Assembly (NCBI RefSeq): GCF_023333595.1
Contig: NZ_JAIQZM010000030.1
Location: forward strand, 1 to 64,000
Direction: 5' to 3'
Origin: Argonema galeatum A003/A1
GTDB lineage: Bacteria; Cyanobacteriota; Cyanobacteriia; Cyanobacteriales; Aerosakkonemataceae
Length of the DNA: 64,000 bases
In this document: positions 45,001-52,463 of the stretch, piece by piece
How positions within the stretch are numbered: the stretch's first letter is position 1
Layout of the letters: the number at the start of each line of letters is the position of its first letter
Position numbers and translations under genes: made by a program
Notes under the pieces: model-generated
The model's database searches: none
What the model was told of the DNA's origin: nothing
The model's input: the letters and a program-made list of their open reading frames with translations, nothing else

Positions 45001-45699
45001 GTTTTGGAACATTGGAAGCAGCGAGTTATTGAGGAAAAGTTATTGCATCCGCAGGTAGTTTATGGGTATTTTCCTTGTCAGTCCGAGGGAAATTCACTGC
45101 ATATCTACGATCCGGCTACCCCCCCTAACCCCCCCGTCAACAGGGGGGGACAAGAAAAAGAAAGCTCCCTCCCCGTAGACGGGGAGGGTTGGGGTGGGGT
45201 TCCGATCGCTACGTTCAATTTTCCGCGTCAAAAGTCTTTAAAGCGTTTGTGCATTGCCGATTTCTTTGCCCCTGTGGAATCTGGACATATTGATGTCTTT
45301 CCGATGCAGGCGGTGACGGTGGGGAATATTGCGACGGAGTTTGCACAGAAATTGTTTGCAGATAATCAATATACTGATTATTTGTATTTTCATGGTTTTG
45401 CTGTGCAAACTGCTGAAGCTGTGGCGGAATGGCTACACGCCCGCATTCGTCGCGAGTTGGGTTTTGCTAGTGAAGAACCGAATAATATTCGGGATATGCT
45501 TGCACAACGTTATCGCGGTTCGCGTTACAGTTTTGGATATCCGGCTTGTCCGAATATTGCAGATCAGTTTAAGCAGTTGGAGTTGTTAGGGGCCGATCGC
45601 ATCAACCTCCACATGGATGAAAGCGAACAAATTTATCCCGAACAATCTACAACTGCGATTATCACCTATCATCAAGCGGCGAAATACTTCAGCGCTTAA
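42094..45699 (+). CDS. metH: cobalamin-dependent methionine synthase
   Basis: A 1201-residue MetH. Domains: homocysteine-binding (2-320, zinc site with GGCCGTQPDHI), pterin/methyl-THF-binding (345-620), B12-binding cap and Rossmann domain (680-900, lower axial ligand in GDVHDIGKN), and C-terminal activation domain (SPGYPACP-like FGYPACPNIADQ). Residues about 1005-1040 are coded by an in-frame polyC/G repeat (45117-45205). It stands alone among defence genes, so the nearby toxins and nuclease genes are insertions around a housekeeping gene. Confidence 0.96.
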   Translation: MTHPFLQRLHSPERPVIVFDGAMGTNLQKQNLTAADFGGPEYEGCNEYLVHTKPEAVAIVHRDFLAAGADVVETDTFGATSVVLAEYDLAHQAYYLNKTAAELAKRVANEFSTPEKPRFVAGSIGPGTKLPTLGHIDFDTLKAAFTEQVEGLIDGGVDLLIVETCQDVLQIKAALNGIEEVFQKKGDRIPLMVSVTMETTGTMLVGSDISAVLTILERYPIDILGLNCATGPDRMAEHIKYLCESSPFVVSCIPNAGLPENIGGHAHYKLTPMELRMALTKFVEDWGVQVIGGCCGTQPDHIEQLAEIGKTLKPKERHASYEPSAASIYTAQPYEQDNSFLIVGERLNASGSKKCRDLLNAEDWDGLVSLAKSQVREGAHILDVNVDYVGRDGVRDMRELASRLVTNVTIPLMLDSTEWEKMEAGLKVAGGKCILNSTNYEDGEPRFLKVLEIAKNYGAGVVIGTIDEDGMARSADKKFQIAQRAYRQAVEYGIAPQEIFFDTLALPISTGIEEDRANGKATIESIRRIRQELPGCHVILGVSNVSFGLNPAARVVLNSMFLHEAMQVGMDAAIVSASKILPLAKIEREHQEICLKLIYDRRQFDGNVCVYDPLGELTTLFEGKTTKRDRTEDNNLPVEERLKQHIIDGERIGLDAQLTKALEKYRPLEIINTFLLDGMKVVGELFGSGQMQLPFVLQSAETMKAAVAYLEPFMEKQDAGNNAKGTFVIATVKGDVHDIGKNLVDIILSNNGYKVVNLGIKQPVDNIIEAYEKHKADCIAMSGLLVKSTAFMKENLAVFNERGITVPVILGGAALTPKFVHQDCQNAYQGKVIYGKDAFADLHFMDKLMPAKVAGNWDDLQGFLDEITTADKLKLTQIEEKSAKSNGEVVAKEPQEVDTKRSEAVAVDIERPTPPFWGTQVLKPEDISLEEIFWYLDLQALIAGQWQFRKPKEQSREEYDNFLAEKVYPVLEHWKQRVIEEKLLHPQVVYGYFPCQSEGNSLHIYDPATPPNPPVNRGGQEKESSLPVDGEGWGGVPIATFNFPRQKSLKRLCIADFFAPVESGHIDVFPMQAVTVGNIATEFAQKLFADNQYTDYLYFHGFAVQTAEAVAEWLHARIRRELGFASEEPNNIRDMLAQRYRGSRYSFGYPACPNIADQFKQLELLGADRINLHMDESEQIYPEQSTTAIITYHQAAKYFSA
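45117..45202. repeat. polyC/G hairpin repeats inside metH
   Basis: Two inverted repeats, ACCCCCCCTAACCCCCC then GGGGGGGA, and CTCCCTCCCCG then CGGGGAGGG, are translated in frame (ATPPNPPVNRGGQEK and SLPVDGEGWGGVP). They replace the normal linker of the activation domain. Confidence 0.8.
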
Positions 45700-45707
45700 T
45701 TAGTGGG

Positions 45708-45727
45708 GTGGGCATTGCCCACCTTAC
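45708..45727. repeat. GTGGGCATTGCCCAC palindrome, copy 2
   Basis: GGTGGGCA/TGCCCACC, directly after metH; related to 17107 and 53629. Confidence 0.7.
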
Positions 45728-45751
45728 TCAACATTAGTTTATGAGGATAGT

Positions 45752-46042
45752 ATGGCAGAATTGAAGATTAGATCTAAGTATCCAGATTCCTTAAAATCGA
45801 TCGTTGAAAGCGCACTTGCAGAAAAACTGCGATCGCTTGAAGCTGGTATCCGTCGAACTGAAGAACGGGTACGGGAATTTGAAGCTAAGTATCAATTATC
45901 TACGGAAGAGTTTCTGCATCGTTATGAAAATGACGAATTCACCGAAACTCTGGACTTAGATGAGTGGATTGGGGAAGCTTGGATGTTATCCCATTTGCGT
46001 GAAAAAAAAGAAAAAATAGAAGGTATTGAATTTGTTGATTGA
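45752..46042 (+). CDS. TumA-like antitoxin, copy 1 (orphan)
   Basis: A 96-residue mostly helical protein (MAELKIRSKYPDSLKSIVES, REFEAKYQLSTEEFLHRYEN). It matches the two later copies at 46120 and 46853 along its length. In each intact cassette this gene overlaps a TumE-like gene. Here the TumE part is gone but 10 codons remain at 46054. The assignment as antitoxin rests on its position and size. Confidence 0.7.
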   Translation: MAELKIRSKYPDSLKSIVESALAEKLRSLEAGIRRTEERVREFEAKYQLSTEEFLHRYENDEFTETLDLDEWIGEAWMLSHLREKKEKIEGIEFVD

Positions 46043-46053
46043 ATTAAGTATGA

Positions 46054-46119
46054 TTGAGTTTGTTAATGGGAAATAATTTCCAGTATAATGGAAGCAAAGA
46101 TAACGATCGAGAAGATAAT
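46054..46119 (+). pseudogene. TumE remnant fused in frame to the next antitoxin leader
   Basis: Codons MSLLMGNNFQ match the first ten of the TumE-like gene at 47133 (MSLLIENYFQ). Directly after CAG the DNA becomes TATAATGGAAGC.., which is the promoter region of cassette 3 (TATAATGAAAAC.., 46815). This is a clean deletion of about 500 bases of cassette 1, leaving an open frame into MAELKI at 46120. Confidence 0.7.
46084..46089 (+). promoter_or_regulatory. -10 box of TumA/TumE cassette 2
   Basis: TATAAT lies 30 bases before the antitoxin start. A conserved stretch, GATAACGATCGAGA-GATAATATGGCAGA, links it to the start codon. The same arrangement is found at 46815 in cassette 3; the repeated AACGATCGAGA could be an operator. 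Confidence 0.5.
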
Positions 46120-46410
46120 ATGGCAGAACTAAAAATTATTTGCGAGTATCCAGATACTTTAAAGAAACTTATAGAAGAAGAGGTAGCCCGGAGATTGCGA
46201 TCGCTTGAAGATGGTATTCGACGCACGCAAGAACGCATTAAAGAATTTGAAAGCAAATATCAGATGTCTACAGAAGAGTTTCTGCGTCGGTATGAAAATG
46301 ATGAAATTCAGGAGACTCTGGAAATAGATGAGTGGATAGGAGAATCTTTGATGTTGAAAGGGCTACAAGAAGATTTAGCTACATTGAGAGGAATTGAATT
46401 TGTTAATTGA
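46120..46410 (+). CDS. TumA-like antitoxin, copy 2
   Basis: A 96-residue helical protein, MAELKIICEYPDTLKKLIEE then RTQERIKEFESKYQMSTEEF and IEFVN at the end. The repeated unit Y-x-M/L-STEEFLRR-x-EN is shared with copies 1 and 3. The ATG at 46120 is used in all copies, although the frame is open back to 46054. It overlaps the TumE-like gene by about 11-17 bases, so the pair is co-translated. Confidence 0.75.
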   Translation: MAELKIICEYPDTLKKLIEEEVARRLRSLEDGIRRTQERIKEFESKYQMSTEEFLRRYENDEIQETLEIDEWIGESLMLKGLQEDLATLRGIEFVN

Positions 46411-46783
46411 GGATTATTTTCAGGGCGTCCGCAACATTATTGACGCTTGTTCGGTAGTGCGATCGAGCAACGTCAATTACGAAACGCGAAGCATTTATAG
46501 AGGCTTCATTCGTGGTGAACTAAACTTTTCGGATGGATCTGTTCTTTACCTGCGTGAGTTTGTGGATGTTGAAACAACGAGCGAGCGGGAAATGTACTCA
46601 TATCATTATGAAGATGCCTCGAAAAATTTGATTTTTCGCTATGATAATACGAGGCATCACAAAAAACTGAATCTTCCAAATTATCCACATCATAAACATG
46701 ATGGCAGCGAAGAAAATGTAATTTCCTCAAACGCGCCAATGTTGGCAGATGTATTGAATGAAATTGTGGTATCTTTGGGATAG
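46400..46783 (+). CDS. TumE-like toxin, cassette 2
   Basis: About 127 residues, with GFIRGELNFSDGSVLYLREFVD, FRYDNTRHHKKLNLPNYPHHKH and the DGSEENVISSNAPM end. This matches the TumE family (DUF6516-like), putative RNase toxins. No ATG is available; two TTG codons at 46394 and 46400 are candidates, and 46400 has GAGAGG eight bases upstream. The histidine-rich PHHKHDG motif is probably catalytic or metal-binding. Confidence 0.8.
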   Translation: MLIEDYFQGVRNIIDACSVVRSSNVNYETRSIYRGFIRGELNFSDGSVLYLREFVDVETTSEREMYSYHYEDASKNLIFRYDNTRHHKKLNLPNYPHHKHDGSEENVISSNAPMLADVLNEIVVSLG

Positions 46784-46814
46784 TGTGGCATTTTTCATGG
46801 TTTATTAACCGTCC

Positions 46815-46820
46815 TGTATA
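46815..46820 (+). promoter_or_regulatory. -10 box of TumA/TumE cassette 3
   Basis: TATAAT followed by the same GATAACGATCGAGA leader as at 46084; it is 32 bases before the antitoxin start at 46853. Confidence 0.5.
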
Positions 46821-46852
46821 ATGAAAACACCGATAACGATCGAGAGGATAAT

Positions 46853-47149
46853 ATGGCAGAGCTTAAGATTATTTGCGAGTATCCAGACTCGTTAAAGCAA
46901 TTCATAGAAGAAGCACTATCAAAAAGAATTGCATCGCTTAAAGATGGTATCCGACGGACTGAGGAACGCCTTCAAGAATTTGAAAGTAAATATCAAATGT
47001 CTACAGAAGAGTTTTTGCGACGCTTTGAAAATGATGAACTTCAACATCGATTAGATATGGAATTTGATGAGTGGGTTGGAGAATCTCGAATGCTGAAAAT
47101 GCTAAACGACAAAGTAAATAAATTAAGGGGGGTTGAGTTTGTTAATTGA
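46853..47149 (+). CDS. TumA-like antitoxin, copy 3
   Basis: 98 residues, MAELKIICEYPDSLKQFIEE then RTEERLQEFESKYQMSTEEF. It is very close to copy 2 and ends VEFVN. A two-residue insertion (MEFD) near residue 78 distinguishes it. It overlaps the following TumE-like gene in the same way as in cassette 2. Confidence 0.75.
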   Translation: MAELKIICEYPDSLKQFIEEALSKRIASLKDGIRRTEERLQEFESKYQMSTEEFLRRFENDELQHRLDMEFDEWVGESRMLKMLNDKVNKLRGVEFVN

Positions 47150-47522
47150 AAACTATTTCCAGCAACTTAGGGAGTTAATTGAATCCTGTACATTAGTGCA
47201 GTCGTTCAACCTCATACCTGCAACAAGAGGCGAGTCAGAAGGTTTTATTCGTGGTGTAATCAACTTAACAGATGGTTCAATGCTTTATTTGCGTGAGTTT
47301 GTGAATGTTGAAACGACTATCATCCGTGAAATGTATTCATATCAGTACATGGATGGCTCAAAAAATCTGAGCTTTCGCTATGACAACGTGGAACATCACA
47401 AAAAATTGAATCTCCCAAATTATCCGCATCACAAACATGATGGCAGCGAAGAGAATGTAATTTCCTCAAACGCGCCTATGCTGGCAGATGTATTGAATGA
47501 GATTGAGAGTTTGTTGGGATAG
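47139..47522 (+). CDS. TumE-like toxin, cassette 3
   Basis: About 127 residues with the same blocks as cassette 2 (GFIRGVINLTDGSMLYLREF, FRYDNVEHHKKLNLPNYPHH, DGSEENVISSNAPMLADVLN). Candidate TTG starts are 47133 and 47139; the second has GGGGGG six bases upstream. The last ~45 residues are almost identical to cassette 2 while the first 60 differ more, which suggests gene conversion at the 3' end. Confidence 0.8.
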   Translation: MLIENYFQQLRELIESCTLVQSFNLIPATRGESEGFIRGVINLTDGSMLYLREFVNVETTIIREMYSYQYMDGSKNLSFRYDNVEHHKKLNLPNYPHHKHDGSEENVISSNAPMLADVLNEIESLLG

Positions 47523-47575
47523 CGCGATCGCACGTCACCCCACTAAAATAAACATTCCCCACTCTACTCTAATTT

Positions 47576-47767
47576 TTATGCCCTTGCTGCCTTTTTCTCC
47601 AATTCATCTTTTGATTGATTTATCTCAGACTGAGATATTTCTGCGTCAGCAACATCATCCTCGAAAACTTCCGGGCAGTGTTTATTCAGATTTTCAATAA
47701 ATTGCTCAGTGGTAATTTCTGCAAAATGCTTGCGAATCAGTTCAGCCGCTCTTTTGGGATTTGCCAT
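47576..47767 (-). CDS. small helical protein, possible antitoxin of the ART-like gene
   Basis: A 63-residue protein from ATG 47767 (MANPKRAAELIRKHFAEITT). It is helical with an acidic middle (EDDVADAEIS) and a Lys/Ala tail. It starts 14 bases after the end of the ART-like gene. That spacing suggests a two-gene toxin-antitoxin unit with reversed order (toxin first). I do not recognise the family. Confidence 0.6.
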   Translation of the reverse strand: MANPKRAAELIRKHFAEITTEQFIENLNKHCPEVFEDDVADAEISQSEINQSKDELEKKAARA

Positions 47768-47781
47768 TATAAAATTACTCC

Positions 47782-48324
47782 TTATAGTTCTATCAAACAA
47801 GAATCCTCAATTAGAGATGTATCTCTGACGGCTATTTGGATATGAGCGCGATCGAAAACAGCAGAATTAGGAAAAATACGCTCACCCTCCACGAACACAC
47901 CTCGAATCGCGCGAATACTTTCTGCTTGTGGATTTAAGATTTGTTCAACTAGATAGTTGAAGTAAGCACAGTCTAACCTATGCGCTTTGGATATCTCTGG
48001 ATTCTGCCGAGGTAAAGGTCTATTTGCTTGCCTGAACTCCTCCACAAATACAGTATAGGCTTCCCTGATGATGGGAAACCATTCAATGTCCAGTAAATCG
48101 ATGCAGTCATCTAAGCGGATGGTGGAACGAATTACAGCCGGATTTGCAGGATGTTGCTGCTTGGCCCATTCCCAAGCGCGTACTGGTGCATCTTGGAAGA
48201 AGTAAACCCCCGTTCCTAGCCAGTCGTAGTCATTGGAACTAACGTTAAAACCCTGCTGAATAATTGTCGTCGCCACCTCCGTATTTGTACCGTGATAGCC
48301 GTAGACTCGAATTGTCTCAGGCAC
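47782..48324 (-). CDS. possible ADP-ribosyltransferase-fold toxin
   Basis: A 180-residue protein with YGYHGTNTEVATTIIQQGF and DWLGTGVYFFQDAPVRAWEW, a pattern common to ADP-ribosyltransferase-fold proteins (HGT...GTGVYF, i.e. the H and Y of an H-Y-x triad). A third active residue could be Glu in RGVFVEGERIF. The gene is small and solitary apart from its downstream partner. Toxic function is inferred from the fold and the neighbourhood of toxin-antitoxin genes. Confidence 0.6.
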   Translation of the reverse strand: MPETIRVYGYHGTNTEVATTIIQQGFNVSSNDYDWLGTGVYFFQDAPVRAWEWAKQQHPANPAVIRSTIRLDDCIDLLDIEWFPIIREAYTVFVEEFRQANRPLPRQNPEISKAHRLDCAYFNYLVEQILNPQAESIRAIRGVFVEGERIFPNSAVFDRAHIQIAVRDTSLIEDSCLIEL

Positions 48325-48524
48325 TCAGAACCTCCTCACTACCTTACCTTATGCGATCGTAGCCGTGCAGTTGACTATTAGCGCCTACAGCCTTCCATTT
48401 ACATCAGTGTTGTGCCTCCAACACCTATTATCTGTTCTCTGATGTTAAATAGAACCAAAAATAGGGAAAACTTGAGATAGGGCTTTTCGACCAAGCCCTG
48501 CTATAAACAAGAGGTAAATAGACA

Positions 48525-50345
48525 ATGCCAGCAATTACAAACTTTCGCAGCGATCCAGAAGCACTACACGATCTCTTGCAAAGCACAAAGGAGGGGGAAA
48601 CTCAGCTACCTGACTTTCAACGCTCTTGGGTTTGGAACGATGAACAGATACGTAGCATCCTAGCCAGTATTTCTCTCTCATACCCTGTGGGAGTAGTAAT
48701 GATGCTGGAAACAGGTAATCCTGATGTGCGATTTAAAACTCGACCAATTGAAGGCGTTACACTTAGCAATCCCATAGAAGCAAAGCGATTAATATTGGAT
48801 GGACAGCAACGATTAACCTCTCTTGTCCAATCACTTCTTTTAGGCAAACCCGTCATCACTAAAGATGCACGAGGTAAAAAGGTTCATCGCTGGTATTATA
48901 TTGATATTGTTAAGGCTCTTGCTCCCAATTTTGAACGAGAGGAAGCGATTTTAAGTTTGCCAGAAGACAAAATTATTCGCAATTTTCGTGGGGTTGTTGA
49001 GGAAGACTACTCAACACCTGAAAAAGAGTACCATAAAGGACTATTCCCGCTCGCACAAATTTTTGATTACGCTGCATGGCGTCGAGGGTATAATATCTTA
49101 TTTCGCTACAATGAAGAAAGTCTCAACCTGTTTGACCGTTTCGAGGAAGAGGTTATTGACAGATTCAAGCAGTACCGAGTACCAGTTATCCTGTTGCGTA
49201 AGGAAACACCAAGAGAAGCCGTTTGTCAAGTTTTTGAGAAAGTCAATACTGGTGGTGTTTCTCTTACTGTTTTTGAGTTGATTACGGCTACTTTTGCTGC
49301 TGATAAGTTCAACCTGCGAGAAGATTGGGATAAGCGCGAAAAGGAACTGAAGAAATATCAGGTATTAAGGAATATTCAAAACACTGATTTCTTACAAGCG
49401 GTGACACTGTGTGCTACTTCTGAAAATCCTCCTGTAAGTTGTAAGCGCAAGGATGTACTAAAATTAAGTCTTCTGGAATATCAGAACTGGGCTAATTCAG
49501 TCACGCAAGGATTCAAACAAGCTGCAGAATTACTGCACACGCAAAAGATATTCACCGATCGCGATCTGCCTTACCAAACTCAGCTTACTGCTCTTGCAGC
49601 TATTTTAGCAGCACTGGTAAATCGCGCTAATAATGCTGAAGATAATGCCAAATTAATCCGTTGGTACTGGTGCGGAGTCTTCGGTGAACTATACGGCAGT
49701 GCTATTGAAAGTCGTCTCGCGAATGATTTCCAACAAGTATTGGAATGGATTAAGAACAACGGTTCTGAACCTGTTACAATTAGAGATGCTAACTTTGCTG
49801 CAAGTCGCCTACAATATCTCTACACCCGTAGAAGTGCTGCTTATAAAGGTTTATCTGCTTTGTTATTGCGAGATGGTGGCTGCGATTTCCACACTGGTTA
49901 TCCTATAGACACTCTAAAAAACTTCGATCATCCTATTGATATTCATCACATCTTCCCGCGTCACTGGTGTCAAAAAAATGGTATTAAATCTGAATTTTAC
50001 GACAGCGTAATAAACAAAACACCTCTTTCAGCTAAGACTAACCGCCAGATTGGAAGCAATGCTCCAAGTATTTATTTGCTCAAAATCCAGAAAGAAACAG
50101 GGATTTGTGAAACCAAAATAGATGAAATTTTGCGATCGCACGTCATCGATCCAGTTGCTTTACGTGCAGATGATTTTGATGCGTTTTTCCAAGCGCGTCA
50201 AAAAGCACTGCTTGAACGTATAGAGAAAGCAATGGGGAAAAATATTGTGCCTGTAGTCGATCTATCGGATCGATCAGACGATCCTGAGCAAGATGAGTAC
50301 GACAACGACTTGGATAATGATGATGATTTGTCCCAAGCTATTTAG
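48525..50345 (+). CDS. DUF262-HNH protein (GmrSD-like restriction factor)
   Basis: 606 residues. The N-terminal DUF262 (GmrSD/ParB-like) has LPDFQRSWVWNDEQIRSIL, LILDGQQRLTSL and QVFEKVNTGGVSLTVFEL. The C-terminal part holds a DIHHIFPRHWC HNH-type nuclease site (near residue 472). Such fusions act as modification-dependent (type IV) or anti-phage nucleases using a nucleoside triphosphate. No methyltransferase lies next to it. The acidic tail (DPEQDEYDNDLDNDDD) is unusual. Confidence 0.85.
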   Translation: MPAITNFRSDPEALHDLLQSTKEGETQLPDFQRSWVWNDEQIRSILASISLSYPVGVVMMLETGNPDVRFKTRPIEGVTLSNPIEAKRLILDGQQRLTSLVQSLLLGKPVITKDARGKKVHRWYYIDIVKALAPNFEREEAILSLPEDKIIRNFRGVVEEDYSTPEKEYHKGLFPLAQIFDYAAWRRGYNILFRYNEESLNLFDRFEEEVIDRFKQYRVPVILLRKETPREAVCQVFEKVNTGGVSLTVFELITATFAADKFNLREDWDKREKELKKYQVLRNIQNTDFLQAVTLCATSENPPVSCKRKDVLKLSLLEYQNWANSVTQGFKQAAELLHTQKIFTDRDLPYQTQLTALAAILAALVNRANNAEDNAKLIRWYWCGVFGELYGSAIESRLANDFQQVLEWIKNNGSEPVTIRDANFAASRLQYLYTRRSAAYKGLSALLLRDGGCDFHTGYPIDTLKNFDHPIDIHHIFPRHWCQKNGIKSEFYDSVINKTPLSAKTNRQIGSNAPSIYLLKIQKETGICETKIDEILRSHVIDPVALRADDFDAFFQARQKALLERIEKAMGKNIVPVVDLSDRSDDPEQDEYDNDLDNDDDLSQAI

Positions 50346-50536
50346 ATTTTAGGAAGTGCGATCGCACTTCCCTCCGTGCTTTGAGGTAGTTATTCTATTG
50401 TAACGCTCTGTGCCAAACTCAATAATTGCTTTTCTGCGGCGGAGCGTTAATCTACTTACGTTAGTGGGACTGTCGCTGGCGAGTTATAGTTCAGTTTATT
50501 AGGATTACCTTAGCGAGCAGGCCATTTGGATCGTAT

Positions 50537-50951
50537 ATGTCAACTACTAAAAATCGTTTAGCTACCAAGTTATTGGGAAAAGTGCCGCTGCAAGCTATTC
50601 TGATTGTCCCTTTTGTGGTACAGATTGTTGGCGTAGTGGGACTCGTCGGCTATCTTTCGTTTACAAACGGACAAAAAGCGATCGCAGATCTCGCATCTAA
50701 ATTACAGAACGAAGTCAGCTCGCGTATCGCTGGGCACCTCGATACGCTTTTAGCCACCCCCCGCCAAATCAACCAAATCAACCTGGATGCCTATGAGTTA
50801 GGCAACCTGAACTTGCAAGACCTCGATCGCACAATTAAGCCAAGCATCCCAGCAAACAGTAGAATCTCTACAGGAGACTAACCGGGTTCTTGACCAATTG
50901 AATGATACCACCCAAGTCCTACAGGGAATCATCTCCAGTTCGGTGGCATGA
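50537..50951 (+). pseudogene. chemoreceptor remnant: N-terminus joined to C-terminus by deletion
   Basis: The 114-codon frame begins with a membrane anchor (GKVPLQAILIVPFVVQIVGV) nearly identical to that of the sensor at 60453-62306, then breaks near 50830. In another frame the DNA then reads QASQQTVESLQETNRVLDQL to a TGA at 50951, the usual end of a cyanobacterial methyl-accepting chemotaxis protein. The middle of the gene (sensor, HAMP and signalling domains) is missing. Confidence 0.7.
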
Positions 50952-50994
50952 ATTCCCAGCGCAGCGTGATTTTTTTCGTTTTCTCAAAACTAAT

Positions 50995-51019
50995 AAAAAA
51001 GCACCTTTTTCAAGGTGCT
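50995..51019 (-). terminator. rho-independent terminator of the membrane protein gene
   Basis: On the minus strand, AGCACCTT-GAAA-AAGGTGCT (51000-51019) is followed by TTTTTT. It lies 31 bases after the stop codon of the 51050-51670 gene. Confidence 0.85.
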
Positions 51020-51049
51020 AAAGACAACAACTATGATTCGATCGAACTT

Positions 51050-51670
51050 TTATTGATAAGTACGATTGTGGTTGCGAGTTCCGATAGATGCACCAACCAT
51101 CGACGCCACTAAACCCAGTAATGAACCAAACACAAACGACCAACCAACTCTAGCAGCATTGCCAGCAATGTCGCGAGCTTGCTGTGCAGTGATATTGGGT
51201 GCCCTGTTCGGTACATTTACACCGCCTTGTTGAGCTTGATTAATCACTTCTCCTGCATTAGATGCAGCGATTCCAAAAGTACCGCCTACCCCACTTGCCA
51301 ACAGCCAAGAACCAATTATTAGAGTCGTTGCCCAAAGAATTGCACCGTTGAGAAGGGCTGTACTGCGGTTCATCGGGCCGCTGGCACGGGCTGTAATCCA
51401 ACCACCAACAAATAAGCCAATCAATAAACTGATAATTGACCAAATGCCTACGCCGATACCAACATCATCTGCATTCGATCTGGGAGCCCCTGAATTGGCA
51501 AGACTGCTCAAGCCAATAGCAGCACCCAAGGCACTTAAAATCAATTGAGTAGTTAAGGCAACCAAAAGACCTGAAATAATCGGCCCCCACCGCACGCGGT
51601 CGTGGTACTCAACGATTCGATTTCCGACTACAGGATCTACTACATCTGGCGCTCGATTGCCGTAAGCCAT
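51050..51670 (-). CDS. conserved hypothetical membrane protein
   Basis: 206 residues with three or four transmembrane helices (about 31-54, 73-96, 108-128, 172-196). Gly/Ala-rich, with a short soluble loop (NQAQQGGVNVPNRAPN). Start MAYGNRAPDVVDP precedes an RWGPIISGLLVALTTQL helix. The gene has its own terminator. I know it only as a cyanobacterial hypothetical family; function unknown. The upstream gap 51671-52024 shows no recognisable feature. Confidence 0.7.
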   Translation of the reverse strand: MAYGNRAPDVVDPVVGNRIVEYHDRVRWGPIISGLLVALTTQLILSALGAAIGLSSLANSGAPRSNADDVGIGVGIWSIISLLIGLFVGGWITARASGPMNRSTALLNGAILWATTLIIGSWLLASGVGGTFGIAASNAGEVINQAQQGGVNVPNRAPNITAQQARDIAGNAARVGWSFVFGSLLGLVASMVGASIGTRNHNRTYQ

Positions 51671-52024
51671 AACCTATTTCCTCCCCTATTCTCTATATGC
51701 GGTAAAGCTATCTTTAGTACTAATCAGCCTTGAGCTTTACTTTAGGGTTAGATTTACGTGGAGGATATCTACCACTAGAAGGAATCATTGGCTCTATCGA
51801 AAGAAGGAGATATAATAGTCACTGGAAACTTATAGCGATATCAATGGATAAATACTTATTGTTTCGGTTAATCGATGGGGTTTGAAAATTTTCAAGCCAA
51901 AGATAAATTAATAATGGTTTTTATATAGCAATTTTTAATGAAGTGAAGGTTGTCAGCTATTAAAACTTAATTCCACTCAGCTAAGGTTAAGTGAATCAGC
52001 AGTACTGACTGATTCCATCTACCT

Positions 52025-52354
52025 CTACAAACGTAGCTTGACGGCAGTGCCGATCGCAGTAATCAGGAGCAAAACACCGCTTTGGTCAACGTTAATTGTG
52101 CCCGTATCCACCTCGATACCGACGATCGCATTTGCTCCCAGACGCTGGGCTCGTTTTTCCAACTCGGCTATAGCTTCGCGCTGTCCCTGCTCAAACACCT
52201 TCTCGTAGCTACCAGTACGCCCACCTATTACATCTCGAAGGCCAGCAAAAAAATCACGTAATGCGTTGGTGCCATATACTACTTCCGCAGTGACAATACC
52301 TAAATAAGCTTGTATTTCCGCCCCTTGGACGATATCAGTTGTTGTCACAATCAT
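52025..52354 (-). CDS. YbjQ family protein (UPF0145/DUF74)
   Basis: A 109-residue protein that matches the YbjQ/UPF0145 family in length and motifs: VYGTNALRDFFAGLRDVIGGRTGSYE in the middle and the AQRLGANAIVGIEVDTGTI strand. A heavy-metal-binding role has been suggested for the family, without proof. It is monocistronic, with its start 110 bases from the divergent TPR gene. Confidence 0.9.
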   Translation of the reverse strand: MIVTTTDIVQGAEIQAYLGIVTAEVVYGTNALRDFFAGLRDVIGGRTGSYEKVFEQGQREAIAELEKRAQRLGANAIVGIEVDTGTINVDQSGVLLLITAIGTAVKLRL

Positions 52355-52463
52355 CGTTTGTCCTCATAGGTGATAAAATTACCATTTAAGGTTATTATAA
52401 TCAGCCGGTTCCCAAATCCAATTATTCCCGATCGAATATCGAAGCAATAGTAGCACTCTCGTA

